From NCBI GenBank assembly GCA_037179385.1, contig CM074187.1:2170001-2234000 (forward strand): DNA of 64,000 bases, read 5' to 3'. Position 1 is the first letter of the stretch. Every line of letters starts with the position of its first letter. Made by a program: the position numbers and the translations under genes. Below the pieces are notes generated by a model. The model was not told the DNA's origin. It worked only from the letters and a program-made list of their open reading frames with translations, and ran no database searches. The DNA comes from Holothuria scabra. Lineage: Eukaryota; Echinodermata; Holothuroidea; Aspidochirotida; Holothuriidae. Shown in pieces: positions 1 through 13,474 of this stretch.

Positions 1-1261
1 CAACCCTGTAGAGCATGTTAGTTCAGTGACACATTGCTCTTGGATAACTAATTGATTTATAGGGAGGATGATGCATCTGCAATATTGAAGTGAAATGAAA
101 AATATGTTATGAGCTCTGTACTGTATCTCACTCGTAATAATAATAATGTCTTTTTTCCTGTATGCTTCATTTTATACACCTTCAGTGCATTTTAACGTGA
201 TAATTATGCAGTGGAGAAATAGTTCCAAGTTTACCTGATTCATTCATAACAAACCTTGCAGTTACTAGTAAATAGTGGATTGCTTTCATTCACTATAAAC
301 CAATACTTTTTCCAAAGTCCTCCGGACCCTCTTGCAAGGGCCGTTCGGCGAAACCAAACTTGTCACTTCTTCCCGAAGAAGCTATATGTCCACTTAAGGA
401 CAACACTTGACCAACCTCATGGCCTTCAGACCATTTACATTACTGGTCTGCCATGCATGGCTCCATTCTTGACAGGATGAAAAGAACAGATACTACACAA
501 AGGCCAAGAAGCCATCAACCATTCATTTTAAACAGACTATATGCGTGTAATTTGGCATATCTGCAGTACCATTGAAGTACCATTTTAAGCATACAGCTTG
601 TGCTATTTTCTTACAACACATGTATGCAGTGGGATGCCACTGATGTACTCCATGTTTACCAAGGGCAAAGTCTGCAATGGGTTTACAAAATTAGTAGAAC
701 TGTTTGTATGTTTACATTACAAACATCCCTTTATCTGATGGATTAATGGAAATGAATCATTTCTAGGTACAAGAAGAACAGAAATAAAGAAGGAAAACTA
801 GGGCAGAGAATATGAATATTCATGATTTTCAATTAAGCTTCTTCAGTCAATACTGTATGTACTGCTATAAACTGTGGGTAAACTGAAAGCATGCATGGAG
901 TTAATAGCACTTATCTTTAGTTTTCAAATGACTTTTGATGGAAAGAATTGTACTTCAAAACATTTGAACAATTGTTATTGCAGTCAATTTATTGCATGTT
1001 GTGTTTTTTTCGGCAGACCTTTGATTGGCCTGATCAAGTGTATAGGTAATTTAAATAATTGATAAAGTTCCTTGTGTAAATCCTCTGTCAAAAGCTCTTG
1101 GAAGTTCCACAGGGAATGTGACAAGTACTAGTGTATGCATGGAAGTATGGGGGAATTGTTTTATTCCCTTCATTCTTGTGATGGTGGACTGCTAAATGGA
1201 GGACATTGGGATTATGGTCGCAAAACTATTCTTTGACGCATATGCAGCATTCAAGATGTAA
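1..1261. other. Intergenic, no feature seen
   Basis: AT-rich sequence with only short, compositionally unremarkable open frames. I see no splice-bounded exon, tandem repeat or terminal inverted repeat here. Confidence 0.5.
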
Positions 1262-1640
1262 TAATACAACTAAAGGGGCTTATTGAGATGATATTGATAA
1301 ATTAATGAGAGTTTTAAAGGACATAGATAGACCAGGTGCAATAGTCTTGGGGAGTCACTACCACAGTACAGTTTGTATTGTTAGCCTCTAGTTTCCTATG
1401 TATCCAATAGTTACTGCAAAATTGAAATTTTTAATTTTGTGGTGCCCTGGCATATAGACACAATTTGAAAGAGTGTCTGGTCACAAATTTTTGATAACCA
1501 ATTTGAACCATTACAGTAAGTGCTCACTCATAAAACAGTTATTTGTATGTAGGATGTAGGGACTGTCCAATTTTGACCATTTGTCATAGGTATAATGTTT
1601 TGAATTTCATGAGCCAACTCATTGGGCCACTTTCAGATGC
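1262..1640 (+). repeat. Dispersed repeat family H, copy 1
   Basis: About 370 bp, collinear with 15268-15640 in the same orientation. Shared landmarks run in order: a TAAAGGGG..TTGAG opening, GTCACTACCACA, GTTAGC, a GTATCCA.TAG block, GGTCACAAAT.TTTGA, a CTCACTCAT.AAACAG block, GACTGTC.AA.TTT, and CATGA.CCAACT near the end. No coding potential. The element class is unknown. Confidence 0.7.
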
Positions 1641-4600
1641 AGCAAGGGTTTAAAAGGGATCTCTGGTGGCTACAAGCAGTGTGAATTTTGGGAATATTTT
1701 GTTTTATCCATACTTAACCTTTTCAGTACTGTATAGGGACCATAGCTATATACTGAACATAGTTCAATCTTTTCATTAATCACTATCTGAAAAATCTTCC
1801 TTGTCAATATCTGGTACAGGGCTAGGGCTACAATTGTGGGTAATTTGCTCTGCATCGGTCACAGTAGCGCCACATGCCATCAATTGCTTTGGAAAGCCAC
1901 TGCTTCACATCTGTTTTTATCGCTCTGTAAGTCACCATTTTCGATAGAAAATCTTAATGATGGCGCTATTTTGTTCCTTAGATTTCTAATCCACCTTACC
2001 AAGCCTGGGTATTATGTTCATGCGATCCTACAAGCTACACTGAAGGCGTCCCAAAACTTGTGTAATGTAGGTAGTCGCCGCAACTACCTTCGTATGTAAT
2101 GAGGGTAAAATAGGTAGTCACTGCAACTACATATGTACTGAAAGGGTGTGTGAACTACATGAATGACATCAAATATTTCAAAAAAACATTTTCTGTTACT
2201 ACTAATGCATTTTCTTAACACAAAATTTTGTTTCTCATTACAGATAAAGATTCTGATAACTGGGTCCTCTACATCCTCCACTTAATCAAGCCAAGGTGAT
2301 TTATAACACAGAAGCATTTTGATGTAAACAAGTTCCTTGTCTTACTGTTAACCTGCTGCTGGAGAAAAGAATAAGTAAGTGCATCAGAGAAATGTCACTG
2401 GAATGAACACAAAGGTGACAGATTGGGTGCTTAAAGTATACAGTAGTAGCTAATGTAATGCTGTCATGGTATTTTATAGTGTTACTTTCATAGTCAAGCA
2501 GCAGTGTTCCACAAATTATTTCCAAAAGTTGACTCACATTGCCCAAATTTTTAACTTTTAAATGTGTGTATGGATTGATCCTGGGATACTCTTTGTTGCT
2601 TCTTCATGAGTTTTCTGAGGAAATTTATGCAGAAACAAGTAATGGTTATTATTATTATAATGCACAAGAAACCAGCAAAAATGCTCAGGAATTGTGAATG
2701 TAGAACCTATCTGAAGCAAACCAGTTGAAACATAAACTTAGGGAAATGTAGGTTGTATGGCCACCCTTCTGCTGGTAGGGTTTCCAAGTTGTCATTAGTT
2801 TCCCAGACAGTAATTATAGGTATAAAAGGTTTACATAGGGTGATAGGAGGGTAGGCATCATCCCTCACGGACTCCCAAACCAGGGGAGTTTAGGGATACT
2901 GTGGTGCACAACTCCAACAAAAACTCACTTGCAACTTTCAAGCAATGTGAAACAGGTCTGTAATACTTCTGTGACAGGAATCGGAAAATGTGGACAGGTG
3001 GAAAAAGTTGGGAAATGGGGAGGGAACTTTAAGTGTTATGGGGGAAATTTTCCTTTCTGGGCCAAAAATATAGAGTGAATTGTTGAAAATACTACTCAAG
3101 TCCCAGGGAATAATTTCACCTCTTTCCTGGGAAATTTCATGAAGAATGGATCTGTGCTATCAGGTAGATACCTTTCCTATCCTATAAAGGGACATCAGTT
3201 GCATCACTGTGATGAAGGTGAGCTCTATTTTATTGTGATTAACTGATTTCTTCTAAAATGAATTTGGAAGGAAGCAGAGAGGCAATGTAGGGAGGCTTCA
3301 TAGAAGGCTATATTTGCTTTCAAGAGGAAATTGCATGAGACTCCACAATACCATGTGAGATGGATTCTCCCTTGAGCCCCTTTGGGGCACAGTGTCAGTC
3401 AAAGGCCGTGCAAGATAAGAGGTAAAAAGTCACATCTTCTTGTTGTTAAACCATTTGTTTAGGCAAGGATTTCAAACAGTAGGACATACCCAGCTTCATC
3501 TCTCTTCTCCTACCCAGAGAAAAACAGTCTGTATAAACTGTTTTAGTTGTTGCCATACTCTGTTTATATCAGCCATGGTAGATTTACCCTACAGCTGATC
3601 TCTGCATTATCAGTACCTCATGCAGAGTGTTTAGAGGCTACCTCAGCTGGTGCCTGCTCCTACTTAATTAAAGAAATCAGAATTCTGACAGCCAAGGAAG
3701 AGGAAAATCATTCCTGCTACGTTTTTATTGAGAAGGCCATTTGCCGTAAACATGTTCAAATCTGCTTAAGGTGGCATTACCAGCTCTGGCAGTTGTTGGA
3801 ACATAAATTTGTGCAGACTGAATCGTTAAGTTTTCATGTGTTGAGTTTCTTCATAAAGAGGGGGTAAAGCATGGAATGGACCAACTTTGAAGGAAATGAT
3901 GACTCAGTGTTTCCCCTAGAGGGTGGCAAGGGGGATTTGCCTCCTCCTTTCCCAGTGGAAGATGGGATAAACACCCCCCCTTTTTATTTCCATAAAAATT
4001 AGAAAATTGTCAGTACCTTGGTCGCTTACTTAAAAAAGAAGACACATTGGCAGCAATATCTGAACTTTCACAAATAAATGGCCTTTAAAACCCTTCAAAT
4101 TGCACCTTGCAAGGGTCCTGAACCAACCTGCAAATTGCCCTTGAACATCATCAATGGACTTGGGTGTAGCAGTAATAACTCCCCCCTTTTTTGTGTTTCT
4201 TACAGAATCCCTGTGACTGGTTAAACTATGATAGTGTATGATAGTGTATCCAGTCAGTCACTAATCTGGTGTAAAGCTCCCGAAAATTCATCAAGCAATA
4301 ATACTCTCTCCGCATAATTATAAAGTGAGACAGGCAAAGTCAGCTGTTGGACTGTTTCTACCTGATCTCAGTGAGACAGAGAGGGTTACGTATATCACAT
4401 TGTAAAGATCCAAACTAAGAGATTTTGTTTAGAAAAGGATGAAAAAATGGTAGCTCTCATCATTACATCCACCAAGGTGTGGCCAAGGTCATTTGTTCTG
4501 TCTTGCTCTTGAAGAAATTATGGACCTAAAGTTATTCTAGTATTAAATAAACAAAATCAAGTCAATCTGTTTTGGAATGGAATGTCAAGAACTTTTCTAG

Positions 4601-7209
4601 CTACAGTGTCAGCACTAAGGGGGAATATTATCATACATTACATTATCAGCTACACATGCCAGTTACATAGGGAATGAGTTTTAAAGGACCTTCTTGTTAC
4701 CCTTCATCTAGACTCCTTAAGACATTAACAGCCACTTTGATTTATTAGCCATTAGTATTCCTTATACTTGGCTGTTAGTAACAATCCTGGAACAAGTCAT
4801 TGTTCTTTCTGACCCTTTTCATAGGGCATAGTTATGGGTCAAAAAAGGGTATTTGTTTTATCATGGTACCAATTTAAAAGGATCAGAAAATAGAAGTGGG
4901 TGCCCTTACCTCTAACAATCTCTTATTGATACCCTCTTATAGCAATGATTTCAATATGTTAAAGGTTGTCGCTTTATAAATACCAATACCCTTACCCTTA
5001 CATAAATGTCATGTATGCTTTTCTGTAGGTAAAGTAGATGGAATTTCTTAAAAGAACATATTTGATGAGGCAAGATATACGCATTTGGATTCAAAGAACC
5101 ATTGTTTTTGAAGACCTGCCTAACATTGACCACATGAAGTGCTGCTTGCAGTGAATTTCATGTGGATAGAACTAGCCTAAATAGTGTCTGTGCTTGTCAC
5201 GAGCAGTTTGTTTGAACTTCACAAAGTCAAAAAGAGAAAAATGTGATCACTGTGGGTTCCCAAAGTTCTACATTGGACAGGGACACCCTCTGCTTAAAAA
5301 GTCTCCCAATGGAATTTGCAAGCATTTATGAACAACACATAAAAGGAGACCTGTATTGCCTCTCATGGACTCTCATAAAGTTTTAGGAGTACAATTTGCA
5401 CCTCATAATGAATGGATGACACTGGCGGTATACATGGTACTTTAGATACCTTTAAATACCACTTCTATGTACTACATTACCTGGTATCTGCCATCTGGAC
5501 ACTATCAGCGAGATAGCACCATATTTTCTTGTTACTCCAGTAGAGGTCATCCACATGACATCAGTGCATTTCAATTTGTCATACTGGTTGGAATATTGAT
5601 CATGCTCAGTTCGTGTTTTACTGATTCTCACACTAATAGCACCTTGATATCACATCTGCTGTACAATGCACGCCTGGATGGCAAAATAGAAACATGGGCA
5701 ATGCAGTGATGTTGGTGTATAACCTCTATGGACCAAATATAATCCCACCAGGGGTAGAAATTTATTAGCAAAGCATGACATCATGTTAAATATTGGCCCT
5801 TGAGTTTTTTACCTTATACAAAACAAGCTCCCATTAACTTGGCATCAGGAAGTTGTTTTTGATGTACATATCCCTATAGAATTTGTTGGATTCTGGTTTT
5901 CAATTCAAGTATATTAATTCTCCCAAATCTCTTTATTTTGCATCTTTCATCACCTGTAAAGTACATGCAAAAATTCCTGTTGAAGTCTTTGCAAGGAGAA
6001 GTTGCTATATTTTCATATGTCACTGAAAATGTAGCTTCCAAGTTATTGCTTAATGTGCCATTATGCCTGGAGCTAAGAATAATACCAAGTGTATGTCAAC
6101 AAGGGTACAACCTGAGGATGTAATTTGGTCACTTAAAGTGGGAAATCCATTTTGATGTTAAAAGATCAGTTCTCATGATGAAAGTTTGAGGTGAGGTGTG
6201 AGGTCCTCTGTCATCAAAATAGAAATTATAAATGATACACTGCAGGTCATCATGAAGCAGTGGCAGTAGGTGGATGGAAGTTGACCTTCAGTCATGAAGA
6301 GAAATTGAGCAGCTGTCCCAGTGTAAATTACTGTGTACACCTTTGTATCCTACAATTTCTAACATAATAAATGAATATAACTTGCCAAAGCTTTGTCAAG
6401 TTTATTTCGTAAAGGTTTTACCATAACTATACATTTCCCCAATTTGCCTATTAAGCCCGATTCCAAATACGTTAAGTATTTTTCAAATATGACTTCACTT
6501 CAAGTCCCAAGTTTGGTGTCAAATATGGTTCAAAGACAGTTCAAGTCCACCCCTTTACGTACCTTTTACGTACCTTTGGTGCGAAATACTATGGGCATAT
6601 TCTACAAACTACAACCCATAGGGGAGGACCACTATTGACAAAACAGCATTTGTTGCAAACATATTTAAAAAGTTATTTTACTGCTGTATTTTGGTTTCAG
6701 GCAGTGTTGGTGCTGTACATTGTAAATGCAGTACATACTTATTCCCCTTCAAGTACCTGCAAATTTTGTTGTGTACAAAGCAACAGTTGGAGTAATAATA
6801 GATCTTACTCTTTCTGCATTTAATTACTTCTGAGGACACCCTACTAAATTGTTTCTGGTATTAACAAGAAATGGGTTATTCTGTTCATTGAGTAACACAG
6901 AGGTTAAAGTACTCTATCTTTTAATTTCCCTTCCTCCAAACCCTGCAGTGTAAACCTTATGGTAATGTATCATATATACTTTGGCTTAAATGTTCGTTAA
7001 CATTATGCTTTTATTGTCATGGAACAATAAGCAGGTGTTTCTGTTTATTGGTGTATAAACATGAAAAATTGTTTTGTACATTGCACTTAGATTTTATAAA
7101 CTTATGACTCATACCAAACACTATCTTTTTTGTATACTTTTAAGACTGACACAGTTCAAACTACTTTGGTTATATTTCTGATAGCTTTTTGCAGCTGTCA
7201 AATTAAAAA
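1641..7209. other. Intergenic or intronic, no gene supported
   Basis: Short open frames up to 106 codons (3547-3867) lack splice signals or recognisable motifs. Minor structures only: a roughly twofold repeat of a hairpin-forming GTAGTC..GCAACTAC module at 2068-2135, C-rich tracts near 3970 and 4180, and a short tandem ATGATAGTGT pair near 4230. Confidence 0.45.
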
Positions 7210-7329
7210 ACATGTTTTAATGGGATCTATAAAAGATGAGTGAAAGGTAGTGTGTACAATTAAAAAGCCTTTTTGGTGTAAGGAAATGATTGGTCCCCCC
7301 CAAATGGCTATTGACTATTAGTTTATCCT

Positions 7330-7430
7330 ATTCTAAGAATGGTTCAAGATTGAGAGTCATGTGACAATATTTTTCGGACTGAATTGTGAAATTTATTGGG
7401 TGTAACTCATTGCTTTACATAATGCAATAT
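7330..7430 (+). repeat. Family K fragment
   Basis: A block reading GAGTCATGTGACAATATTT and then GAATTGTGA..ACTCATTGCTT closely matches the interior of the element at 38231-38627 and, more weakly, 58436-58705. It is a short relic without visible ends. Confidence 0.45.
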
Positions 7431-7939
7431 TTAAGTCTTAAAATATAAAGCGAGGTACGTGGAATAGAAATTAGGAGATATTGTTGAGAAATAGCAGTTG
7501 TTTCAAAATAGTTTTGGGCAACTGCGCATGCCTTTTAAAGAGTGAAAGACTGCGAGGATATCCCTCAGATAAAGTGATTTGCACACATTTTGAAATCTCT
7601 GGATAGTTTCACCAAAATTTGGACAAAAAATGCATGCATGGGTTTTCCATATTTTGAGGGTTCTGTACTTTTTAGTACAGAAAAGCTTTCACTGTTTAAA
7701 TTTCCTTCACAAATTCACTGCACATTAGGTTCATCCATGCTTAAGTCTGTATTGTTTACCATACGTGTCATGACTCACAATTTCAGTTGATTTTCATGTA
7801 CAGTATTTGTAATTTAGTAGAAATAAGTCATAGCTCTATCTTAATACTATAAATTGCAGACTTTCATTGCTATGAAATGATTCAGTGATTTGTGCAATTA
7901 TTGGTGAATAAATCTAGTAGTAACTAAGCGTTTACAGTA

Positions 7940-8197
7940 TAGACGAATCCAGAGAGCATGTGACGGTCTGATTTCAGTCAGCCATAACTGGGGTCCATTA
8001 CCATAAAATCTTTCGAATTTCTTGCTAAACTGTATCATGGATGGTTTGACACTAAATTGTATCTTGATTCCTTCAATTTTACTGAATATGAGGGTTTGAA
8101 ACTCGTGTAGACAATATATAAAGACAATTCAAGGCTGGTGGACCCCACTAATGGCTGTCCACAGTCACTAAAAACAATCGCTGATCCAATTCGTCTA
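7940..8197 (+). repeat. MITE-like family I, copy 1
   Basis: 258 bp with short inverted ends, TAGACGAATCC on the left and ATTCGTCTA on the right. The interior (GTGACGGTCTGATT, ATGGATGGTTTGACACTAAA, GTGGACCCCACTAATG) matches the interrupted copy at 45710-46210. Non-autonomous; superfamily not established. Confidence 0.65.
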
Positions 8198-10957
8198 CAT
8201 TGTACTTTCGTGATGGTGGTTGCATTTTTTTAGACACAGAGAATCAGTAGTGTGGTCACTGTCACCTTGCATTGATGCAAAGTATTGAAACGGTTATAGT
8301 GCATCAAAGGTGTTTTCTGTACTCTCTCTGCTGACCTACAAACTTTTGCTGGTTGGTCAATGTTGGCACAAGCTGTTTTCTGTAGGCATCGATGATATTT
8401 GAGCAATAGGCTGGGTAATTATGGCTTTGAAAGGTATTGTTCCCTCTGGATGGAATAAATAATACAACCTTTGAAGTACTGGAAAAGAGGTTATTGGATG
8501 CCACTACAGTTGTATAGTTATTTTAGTTTTGTTCCTCCAGAAGTTTGGAAAGGCAAGGATGGAATACTCTCCCAGTATTTTAGTAATTAACATTTGACAG
8601 CCTCCTAATATTCTTTCTTGCATATTGTTCTACAGAACTATGTGTGTATGTAGCACTGGGAAGTTTTTTTTACTCCATCTGACATCCTAGATTCCCTGAT
8701 TTATAAACCTCCCAAAAAATAGTTACCCTGCCAGTATTGCTCATAAAGGAGAATGATCAAGTCTGATGTGTACTACGTAGTTGTTGAACTGTCTTCAACT
8801 CTAAAACAACTTAAACAGCAAAGCTATTTTAGCCTGGGTTTTTCATTCCTAAGGAATGGCAGGAAGGTGGCCTGGCACTGGTTAGGCCAGATACAAATCA
8901 AGACAAGGGTGGTGTAAAGTCTGGGTATGAGCAGTCACTTCATTCAATGAGCTCCTCAGCTCCCTGGAGGACAACTGAGAAACACACAGCAGTATAGCGA
9001 ACGAAGAAGGGGTAAAAATTTACATAACAAAGCAATTAGCAGAAATTGCAGACTCAGCAATTTGTTGTTTGGATTTTATTTTTGTCAAGCGCCTAGAGCA
9101 GCTACACTTTTGTTCCTGACTTGGTGTTGTATAAGTCCAATGTAATGATATTATTGTTATTAATTTGCATATATACAACATAACACATGTATAGAAAACA
9201 AACAACAAATGAACTTTGACCTTACACTATGAACATAATCTCACTGTTGTATTGGTTTCTTCCTCAAAAGTTTTGTTACTACTTATTACTGCAACTCTCT
9301 TAGTATTAGTACCCTATGTCTTAAAATTAGTCCTGATTCGTTCATTTGATTAATAGTTTTGACAATGACATTTCACACTCCTTCAGGATGACAGAATGTT
9401 TCTGTACACACTTTTCAAAACTTTGCAGGTCTGCTTTCCAATCAGTCGGTATTGATTGAGTTTTCACACATGTATCAGACTGTATTTCAAGCCGCTGCCA
9501 TGGTATATCAATCATGAATATTACTACTTGCAACTCTTGCGGGATTTTTTCCCCTTCTTTTACTTCTTCCTCTTGTTTTGCTCTAAATCTTCCCCTGTGT
9601 ATAACATTACTCTAGGTGGAGAGCTAAGCCATACGGCTGTCAGGATAGTGTTACACAAATGTCCTGGATTAGTGGTTTGGCTAGCACTTGGTGTGAAATA
9701 ACACATTCAATAGCTCTCTCCAGTCCCTGAATATTAAATTCGCAGGATAAACCTTCACTCAGAGAACCTAGTAAAGCGGTTAGATGGGTCTTTCTGTATT
9801 TAGACTGTTACATGTTGTATTTTCATTACGATTACCTGTGGTGTGTATTACTGTCACTGTAAGACATTTGATGAAGATGTTTCCCAAGTACTGCCCAAGA
9901 GCTATGCACAAATTCCAAGTCAGTTCCTGATATTTACGCTTGAGGAAGGAATAGTAATGTAGCACAAAACCTAAAAGAATGTGTTAGTTGACATACTTGG
10001 GTGTGTCTTTGGAAATGAAAACACTTAAAAGGTCACTTTGCAAGTATCTCCATGTTTGGAATGTATTTTTATAGTTTGTCTAACTCCTTACTAGTACATC
10101 TCTTTTCGAAGATGACATACTGGTAAAATTACTTTTTAACACATTGTTGAAGTGAATAGGGAGGAGTCCCAACTTAATATGTGAAAATTTAACTTAGAAT
10201 ATTTTCTTATTTTAGTAAAAAAAATTTTCCACTGTTCAAAACAGAAGTGTTGCATTTTTTAAGTGAGAACCATGACTTGGTATACAAATTGAACTGGTAT
10301 TTCATTTAGTATATAGTTACATGAATTAAAGAAAGCCATTCATAAATTAGGAAACAGCCATGTTTAAAATCAAATTGGGGTAGTTATGTTCTCCTTATAA
10401 CTTTGGTTGTGACCACTTACCAAGTGAATGGAAGGAAGTTTGACACTTTGTTTCTTTTCACCCCCTGTTGGCTCTAGGGGTTTTAAAATATGCCCACAGC
10501 ATTCCTCGCCTGTTGTTGTAAGATCCAACTAAAGTGGGGGGGGGGGTGAGAGGGGTGGATTGCACTGTGTGTATGAACTCAAAGGATATAAAATTTTATT
10601 TGCCTATCAAGCTGACACTAGCACATCTTGCTGGTGCATCCAGACCTTGCATTTATATGAGGCATACGATCTGGAGCACACACCATCTCTCACCTTCCAA
10701 TCACTGTTAGTGTGTAATTTTTCACACACCTAAATGTAGAATAATAGCTCATATAAGCCTATTGAAGTTTAATACAACAACATACCTACAGTACCACACT
10801 CCTTACATTCATGAGAATTGTGATTTGTAGCACCTTTGGAAATTCCAAAACATTAAATGGACATCTAATAAAATTAACCCCCCTCCCCCCCTTTTTTTTT
10901 AATTAATTATACTGTTCCATTTGTGTAAACCAAGTAAAGAGAGATGTTCTGCTTCAT
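8198..10957. other. Intergenic, no gene supported
   Basis: No ORF here shows splice sites or a recognisable protein motif. There is a poly-G tract at about 10537-10546 and a C/T-rich run near 10880-10900. Nothing else is evident. Confidence 0.45.
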
Positions 10958-11093
10958 TTCGATATGATAAATAATAATTGATGAAACTTATAAAGCACTC
11001 TATCCAAGTAAAAGGTTAAAAGCACTAAGGTGCTGTATAGAAGTCAGAAGTAAGAATATGATAAGGAGATGATCGACTACCTGTACTTTCAGT
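10958..11093 (+). repeat. Dispersed repeat of the 'AAAGC(A/G)CT' type, fragment
   Basis: An ATAATAATT tract followed by TTATAAAGCACT and a GCACT..GTGCTGTATAG block resembles 16116-16450 and 18100-18300. Elements with this TAA-microsatellite plus TTATA.AGCGCTT layout are widespread in marine invertebrate genomes. Their source element is not decided here. Confidence 0.45.
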
Positions 11094-11133
11094 TTCAAGA
11101 ATGTGCGTATCTCAATCACAAGTGAATTAGGAT

Positions 11134-11556
11134 TAGGGTTGGGCGGTACCGTGAAAATATTGGTACTGGGATTGTAAGACATACAGAACTGGTTATTGAG
11201 GCAGTACTGGTTCTCAACCCTCGGGTAGGAGTGTCAGTTGGGAAGAAACAGAGCAGCCACGCATAGCCCCATGTAGTCCTGCACATTGATGCATCTAGGT
11301 GTTTGATTGGGTTAATAACCATGCAGGAACCTCTGCTCTACAGTATGTGTTTGTGTAAATATTTTAATTATCTACACATCATAACAGTTATTTTTGTCAG
11401 CTAACATAATGAGTATGGGTAATTTATTTCAAGTACCGGTATTTTCTCAAGAACTGGTATTACTAACATGCCAAATATCTTCGGTATTTTCATTTCCTGT
11501 ATGGTGTACCTCTAAAACCGGTATTGAAGTCAGTCCCGGTATACTGCCCAACCCTA
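11134..11556. mobile_element. hAT-type MITE with perfect 8-bp target duplication
   Basis: 423 bp. The left end is TAGGGTTGGGCGGTACCG and the right end reads CGGTATACTGCCCAACCCTA, giving good terminal inverted repeats. The element is flanked on both sides by the identical octamer ATTAGGAT (11126-11133 and 11557-11564). An 8-bp duplication and this terminus fit the hAT superfamily. The interior is rich in CGGTATT/ACCGGTATT motifs and encodes no transposase, so it is non-autonomous. The intact duplication suggests a fairly recent insertion. Confidence 0.9.
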
Positions 11557-12002
11557 ATTAGGATAAAAAAATCCTCTTAGACTAGGCTTGTAACCAGGAC
11601 TGTCAAGTGTTACCTTTTTAGTGCACCTTTTATCATCTTTTTTGTCATGTGACAATTCCAAGAAGTACATGGTGATTGATTTTGTTGCACTTTGAGCTAA
11701 GTAGTAAAAAAGGGGCATAGCAGCTGGGTTTTCTTTTTATTTGGCTTTTCTTTTACTTCAGCATCATGGACTTGGGTTCCTCTTATAGATGTCAGCTCCT
11801 TTTACACCCCCTACAAATCACTACTTAAATCAATGTTATTAAGGTTGTTTCAGCTACTGATTCCAGTTGTTTGCTGGCTTGATGTCACAAATGATGAGAT
11901 TTTAAAGCTTTCTTTCTGACATTTTCAAAGAGTGAAAATTGTTTGTACCTGAGTGCAGAAGTAGCTCAGGGAAATACACATGTAGATTATTAAAGGTGTA
12001 GT

Positions 12003-12118
12003 TTAAGCACTTTCATGTGAGTCAGTTCTACATTCAAATTCAAGCTCAGTTTCCCTTCGCAGTGATAAACCTTCTACTGCTGGTTTTAAAAGCCTCAACG
12101 CTTGCTGTCTAAAAGAAG
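12003..12118 (-). CDS. Candidate terminal exon, unknown protein
   Basis: Read on the minus strand, a long pyrimidine tract ending in CTTCTTTTAG precedes an open frame of about 38 codons that closes at TAA (12003-12005). The frame entered in phase 2 reads QQALRLLKPAVEGLSLRRE and then a short acidic and Cys/His-containing end; it looks coding. A possible donor lies 222 bp upstream on the same strand (GAT|GTAAGT at 12341/12340). That exon leaves in phase 0, which would instead give a 20-residue frame (TASVEAFK...). So the splice geometry is attractive but the reading frames disagree. No family is recognised; it may be a decayed gene or a non-coding spliced transcript. Confidence 0.3.
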
Positions 12119-12340
12119 TACAAAAAAAAAATAAAAGAAAGTGAAATAAAACCATTTGTGGAATTAATGGGGTAGGGAAATTTGTCAAGTTTGCAATCTC
12201 AGGCCCTTTTTTTTCAGTACAGTAGTTTTATGTAGTAGTTGTAAAATGTCAGGGTGTACCTGCACCCTGAGGTCATACATGCACTCCGAGTGATTAGTCA
12301 CTTTCCTCTTTAGCCAAGATAAGGAGGTTTTAACACTTAC

Positions 12341-12400
12341 ATCTGGATATTCTTCAAAAATTCTCATCATTTGAGATATTTTGCTCTTTTTTTAATATCA
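12341..12400 (-). CDS. Candidate upstream exon with good donor
   Basis: Minus-strand frame reading MMRIFEEYPD, followed directly by a consensus donor GTAAGT and a 222-bp putative intron to the acceptor before 12118. In another frame just upstream the same strand reads LNDIKKRAKYLK before a stop. Coding-like peptides in two frames suggest either a frameshifted relic or chance. The 5' limit is not resolved. Confidence 0.22.
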
Positions 12401-12477
12401 TTCAACATACTGTATCTGTATTTGTTGTTATTCATATGAAAGAATTTTTTATTTTCTGTTTGAAAATTGTTGAATTT

Positions 12478-12761
12478 CAGAAGTGTCTACAGGCAAAATC
12501 CTGACACTTTTTGGGCAAATCATTCAGGGCGATGCGGATTCTTTAACAAAAAAATCCTTACTGGCTAACAATAGTCCTAATCCTAACCTAATCCCTAACC
12601 CGAACAAAGAATACAATCGGTGTGATACAATGGCAACAGCCAACCAAGAAACACCTTGTCAAACTGTGTGCATCAACCCAATCATTCAACACAATTTTGC
12701 TAGGTTACCGCCAAAAATTCAGTACGGTACAGAATTTTTTTGCTTTTTTGCAGTACCCTAG
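12478..12761 (+). repeat. Family L copy with terminal hairpin MITE
   Basis: The opening AGAAGTGTCTRCA.GCAAAAT block, then CACTTTTT.GGCAAATCA and TCAACACAAT..GCTAGGTTACCG, match the reverse complement of 52070-52190. The last 62 bp (12700-12761) form a hairpin-like unit bounded by CTAGGTTACCGC and GCAGTACCCTAG. About 120 bp of unrelated sequence sits between the matched blocks here, so one copy carries an insertion or the other a deletion. Confidence 0.55.
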
Positions 12762-13134
12762 AGAAATTGCAGTAGTAGGTTTGCCAAGCTGTTATTATAC
12801 ATATACACACAAACGTGCAATTACTAAAACTTTCGTAGCCACAGTATTCAGTCGTTATTGTTGTCATAAATTTTAGTGCTATACCGGTACAGGTCATCAG
12901 ATGTCATATGTTGATATGTCGTCTACAGTCAGACCATGCTGCAAGTGATTTCCAATATACAGGCCTATCTTTGTAACATTTCCCTTGGCATTCTAGCCAT
13001 GCTGCACACAGGAACTGTCAAGACACTCCAGAAGGTTCGTTTGATGGGAAACTCTGAGACAAGCCCCACCTCTAGTCCACAAAGAGGGCATTCAATTTGC
13101 TTATTGAATGCAACATTGCATGACGTTAATTATG

Positions 13135-13428
13135 GCACGCCAAAAGGCTCACCAAATATGATGATGTTCTAAAAATACACGTTCATGTACTAAAATTACA
13201 CGTTCATGTACCAAAAATATACGATGATGTACTAACTTCATATGATCATGATGTAAATTTACACCATCATGTACTAAAACCATAAGTTCATCATGTTAAA
13301 TGTTACGATGTACATGTAAAATCACATGTTGTACATCTAAAAACACACGTTGTACATGTAAAAACGTAAGATCATCATGTTATTATTGTCTCTTCTGCAC
13401 GCCATACAGAGTGAGCCTTTCGGCGTAC
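13135..13428. mobile_element. MITE with inverted ends enclosing a 21-bp minisatellite
   Basis: The left end GGCACGCCAAAAGGCTCA (13135-13152) is complementary, with few mismatches, to the right end GTGAGCCTTTCGGCGTAC (13411-13428). The interior is a degenerate 21-bp tandem repeat with the core CATGTAC (13184, 13205, then GATGTAC at 13226 and further decayed units). A third copy of the terminus, in direct orientation, lies at 13435-13454 and leads into a cleaner block of the same repeat. Confidence 0.6.
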
Positions 13429-13474
13429 CAGAAGTCCGCCAAAAGGCTCACCGAATGCAATGTAGTAAAAGTAC

